This document shows positions 62,621 to 64,000 of a stretch of 64,000 nucleotides of DNA, one piece after another. The stretch's first letter is position 1. Each line of letters starts with the position of its first letter. The stretch spans positions 1-64,000 of the forward strand of contig JAGXGK010000003.1 in the NCBI GenBank assembly GCA_024636785.1, given 5' to 3'. The notes beneath the pieces were generated by a model. That model saw only the letters and a list, made by a program, of their open reading frames with translations. It ran no database searches and was not told the origin of the DNA. Source of the stretch: Gammaproteobacteria bacterium (GTDB lineage Bacteria > Pseudomonadota > Gammaproteobacteria > SZUA-229). A program made the position numbers and the translations under genes.

Positions 62621-64000
62621 ATGAGCATCAAACTCGAAGATTACGAAGAATTTCTGCAAGAGGCAGCACCGGTTATCCGTGATGTGCTCGAAGGCACTTT
62701 CCAGGAAGCCGCACGCATCATGTCGCCCGCCGGCCTGCAAAACTACATGGAAGGCGCGAAAGCACTGTGCAACCTCGGTCGCGGTAGCGATCTGGTGGTA
62801 ACCTATCTGCAGGAGACGCCGCAGGTGGTCAAGGAGTGTGGCGAGGACATTATCCCCGACATTCAAACCGCAGCCATGAAGCTGTCGTCAATGACCTCAG
62901 GCGAAGTGATCTCTCTGCTGTTCAGTAGCCTGCCCTCGGCAGCCCGGAATCTGGGCGATGCCGAACTGCTGCGCGGCTATCTGACTTTCATCCATCAGCT
63001 AGCCTCCACTGCGGCGCGGGGTTTGCGCCCGATGCTGAATCACATGGATGAGCTGCTATCCAAACTGACCTTAAGTGGACTGCGTCGCTGGGCCAATTTC
63101 GGCGCGCAGGCGTACCGGCGTGACTTTAATAATCTCACCGCCTACTTCAATCTGGAATCGGCGGACTCCAAAGCCATGCTGCAAAAGGAGCGGCGCGGCG
63201 TGCTCTTTAACAAGGTGCAGCGCAAGCTGAATTTTTATCTGCGCGCACTCTGGGGCCGTGATTTCTTCCTGCGCCCCAGCGGTGCTGATTACACCGATTT
63301 CAGACCTTATATCGAACACCGCATTCTGCACATGCCCGATGCGGTTGATAATATCGATCAGGGCGAAACTAATATTCCAGGGCTGGAACTGTATCGTGCT
63401 ACTGCGGCGCACATGGCTTCGCATCTCTGTTATTCGACCTCGCCGATTTCCGCCGAGCAGCTCAGTCCGGCACAGATGTTTTTTATCGGTTTTATGGAAG
63501 ATGCACGCGTTGAATACAAGGCGATTAAGGCTTTCCCGGGCCTGAAAAAACTCTGGAGATCGCTGATGCTGATCGAAAAAGAGGCCGATGTCGAACATGG
63601 CACCATGCTGGTACTGGAACATATTGCCCTGATGCTGCTGGACAGTACGGTGAAATCCGACACCGACGAGCTGAATCAATTCGTTGAAAAATTTCATAGC
63701 GAAATAGAACAGCGTCAGGATGACAACCAGTTCTCCTGGCACATGGGCATGGAGCTGTTTAATCTCTTTGCCGTGTGCAAGGAGGTGCCGAGTTTGCGCA
63801 TTCTGGAGCGCATCCGCATTCCTTACCGCGATGACAACCGCTATGTCTGGGAATTTGAAGAGTTCGACTGGAACGCCGAACTGGAATATGTGTCTGCCAG
63901 CCAGCGCCAGGTGCGCAAGACGGTGAGCGTGATCGAAATGGCCCATGAGGTCGATTGCGAGCTGGCCGGCGATGATGCCCAGGAAATCTGGACCTGCCCC
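62621..64000 (+). CDS. cbbO: RuBisCO activase adaptor CbbO, partial
   Basis: The first 460 codons are present, beginning MSIKLEDYEEFLQEAAPVIR, and the frame is still open at the window edge. The N-terminal helical region (SLPSAARNLGDAELLRGYLT, PSGADYTDFRPYIEHRILHM) matches CbbO. The C-terminal von Willebrand A domain, whose MIDAS binds RuBisCO, would lie beyond the edge. CbbO is the substrate adaptor for CbbQ. Confidence 0.93.
   Translation, partial: MSIKLEDYEEFLQEAAPVIRDVLEGTFQEAARIMSPAGLQNYMEGAKALCNLGRGSDLVVTYLQETPQVVKECGEDIIPDIQTAAMKLSSMTSGEVISLLFSSLPSAARNLGDAELLRGYLTFIHQLASTAARGLRPMLNHMDELLSKLTLSGLRRWANFGAQAYRRDFNNLTAYFNLESADSKAMLQKERRGVLFNKVQRKLNFYLRALWGRDFFLRPSGADYTDFRPYIEHRILHMPDAVDNIDQGETNIPGLELYRATAAHMASHLCYSTSPISAEQLSPAQMFFIGFMEDARVEYKAIKAFPGLKKLWRSLMLIEKEADVEHGTMLVLEHIALMLLDSTVKSDTDELNQFVEKFHSEIEQRQDDNQFSWHMGMELFNLFAVCKEVPSLRILERIRIPYRDDNRYVWEFEEFDWNAELEYVSASQRQVRKTVSVIEMAHEVDCELAGDDAQEIWTCP

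Noticed and set aside
63071-63946. 291-codon minus-strand open frame
   Set aside because: Antisense of cbbO, which has clear family sequence in its own frame.

Overview
The window looks like a chromosomal piece of a chemolithoautotrophic, probably sulfur-oxidising gammaproteobacterium. The housekeeping genes are gammaproteobacterial in type (ampD-ampE, rep, hrpA, mltF, cyaY, amgK-murU). The metabolic genes (form I RuBisCO with cbbQ and cbbO, DsrE proteins, TauE, multiheme cytochromes c) point to lithotrophy and CO2 fixation. I see no rRNA, tRNA, CRISPR array or intact transposon. All assignments are from reading translations and motifs; no database was searched.

Layout. 1-5.9 kb: the 3' end of a YjgR-like ATPase gene, a tiny membrane protein, and a minus-strand operon (mini-ORF, 143-aa protein, KaiC-like ATPase, GGDEF-EAL enzyme), followed by IS256 and REP-associated transposase debris. 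5.9-15.1 kb: cyaY, gatCAB, divergent mreBCD, a frameshifted LbtU-type porin and a Ycf46-like AAA ATPase. 15.1-22.2 kb: a group II intron relic, a GC-rich DUF748 gene, a Fur-box-controlled cytochrome c/FTR1 iron permease, a 160-bp palindrome and rep. 22.5-29.6 kb: a cell-wall recycling neighbourhood (ampD, ampE, amgK, murU, mltF) with dgkA, a phosphatase and a small dehydrogenase. 29.9-31.5 kb: a secreted PhoX-like protein.

31.6-42.2 kb holds the most unusual cluster. An ArsR-rhodanese remnant with large internal deletions lies divergent to a tightly packed row: fatty-acid hydroxylase-like protein, TMEM64-rhodanese fusion, TauE, DsrE, a fusion of a NapH-like membrane ferredoxin with a GltD-like flavoprotein, a diheme cytochrome, an octaheme HAO-like cytochrome, a pentaheme paralogue, an MFS carrier and a second DsrE protein. 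Overlapping or nearly touching genes suggest one transcript. The content suggests membrane-linked redox chemistry on a sulfur or nitrogen compound; the substrate cannot be read from the sequence.

42.3-54.4 kb: SelO, a PilZ protein, DoxX, a LexA-like protease without a DNA-binding domain, an NfeD-SPFH pair, HrpA, an OmpA-like lipoprotein, a second group II intron relic and a DUF305 protein. 54.4-57 kb: an IS21 end, a decayed REP-associated transposase and two exosortase-sorted proteins. 57.2-64 kb: a glutamine amidotransferase-like protein, then cbbR divergent from cbbL-cbbS-orf-cbbQ-cbbO, with cbbO cut by the window edge.

Intergenic regions are rich in dispersed palindromes: a CTCTGCG/CGCAGAG family with at least six sites, GCGAATTTATTCGC and GGTACGATTA hairpins, and a 90-bp hairpin between cbbL and cbbS.
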